DNA of 44,559 nt, from the NCBI GenBank assembly GCA_046724435.1, contig JBKOWN010000053.1:1-44559 (forward strand), read 5' to 3'. Positions within the stretch are counted from its first letter, which is position 1. Every line of letters begins with the position of its first letter. Of the stretch, positions 44,441 through 44,559 are shown in pieces. Position numbers and translations under genes: made by a program. The notes beneath the pieces were generated by a model. It searched no databases. It was not told where the DNA came from and saw nothing but the letters and a program-made list of their open reading frames with translations. The DNA comes from JALZAA01 sp046724435 (GTDB lineage: Bacteria; Actinomycetota; Acidimicrobiia; IMCC26256; JACDBD01).

Positions 44441-44559
44441 ATGAGGTTGCTGGTCGACACCACGCCGCTCCGAGTGTCCCGCGACTTTCGCCGCCTCTGG
44501 GCGGGACAAGCCGTGTCCTTGTTCGGCACGATGATCACGACGTCGGCGCTGCCGTTCCA
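44441..44559 (+). CDS. MFS transporter, N-terminal fragment (runs off the window)
   Basis: Only 39 codons are visible: MRLLVDTTPLRVSRDFRRLW followed by AGQAVSLFGTMITTSALPF. The FRRLWAGQAVSLFG opening is typical of the first helix of MFS exporters of the EntS/macrolide-efflux type. The rest lies beyond the window, so no substrate can be suggested. The frame stays open to the edge. Confidence 0.75.
   Translation, partial: MRLLVDTTPLRVSRDFRRLWAGQAVSLFGTMITTSALPF

Noticed and set aside
1..44559. Mobile elements, prophage, CRISPR array, toxin-antitoxin or defence genes
   Set aside because: No transposase, integrase, cas, phage or nuclease-type protein and no regularly spaced direct repeats were seen; the leader-element copies are too far apart and lack spacers of constant length.

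Overview
The window is chromosomal DNA of a high-GC actinobacterium. Pointers are a mycothiol-dependent maleylpyruvate-isomerase-type enzyme, an F420-type LLM flavin oxidoreductase, an SCO6745-type protein, frequent GTG starts and many TANNNT -10 boxes 5-7 nt before a start codon (leaderless transcripts). The gene mix would fit Acidimicrobiia, but that is inference; no rRNA, tRNA or marker gene is present. I see no insertion sequence, phage, CRISPR array or tRNA. Genes are dense: no gap exceeds about 300 bases.

Layout. 1-3623 (-): a probable heterodimeric ABC exporter pair, the first cut by the window edge. 3680-5191: two related tiny membrane proteins and a DUF4395 protein, facing a MauE/DoxX-type protein. 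5192-6584 (-): flavin reductase and MBL hydrolase. 6636-8479 (-): DrrAB-like ABC-2 exporter. 8583-11037: alpha/beta hydrolase facing a secreted M1 peptidase. 11074-12525 (-): MaoC hydratase, HIT protein and an unknown. 12645-17290: monooxygenase-like protein, thioesterase, acyl-CoA dehydrogenase and a large LuxR-type regulator. 17450-22401 (+): third ABC exporter, SGNH hydrolase, a 544-aa acyl-CoA dehydrogenase and a VOC protein. 22408-26328: a gene remnant, a coiled-coil protein, a malyl-CoA-lyase-type enzyme, an MBL hydrolase, a dienelactone hydrolase and a PNPOx-like protein. 26430-29948: thioredoxin-like unknown, NlpC/P60 hydrolase with a structured leader, a Pro/Thr-rich membrane protein, SelD. 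30000-36743: an esterase-thioredoxin fusion, GNAT, LLM, OsmC, a DinB/SCO6745/SnoaL operon, HAD and ODP-like MBL. 36792-42512 (+): AGPS-like FAD enzyme, HAD, histidine phosphatase, crotonase, a CBS-citrate synthase and a VOC protein. 42529-44559: secreted GDPD-like enzyme, PTP-type phosphatase and the start of an MFS transporter.

Metabolic theme. Three genes look like consecutive late steps of the ethylmalonyl-CoA pathway: methylsuccinyl-CoA dehydrogenase (20339), a MaoC hydratase (12019) and a malyl/methylmalyl-CoA lyase (23222). They sit with other acyl-CoA genes and a citrate synthase, which suggests acetyl-CoA or fatty acid assimilation. Ccr and the mutases are not in the window.

Most striking signal. 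A conserved element of about 48 nt, which I do not recognise, occurs at six loci (8528, 12538, 14592, 17311, 24187 with a nested extra copy, 26340). It always points into the gene, sits just upstream of the Shine-Dalgarno and start codon, and at five loci begins 10-16 nt after a TANNNT -10 box. Its reading frame relative to the gene is not kept. It therefore looks like a 5'-UTR RNA or repeat that supplies a leader to selected genes, including two of the ethylmalonyl-type genes. A second repeat is a 46-nt inverted repeat with identical 9-nt arms at two convergent gene junctions (9472 and 29954).
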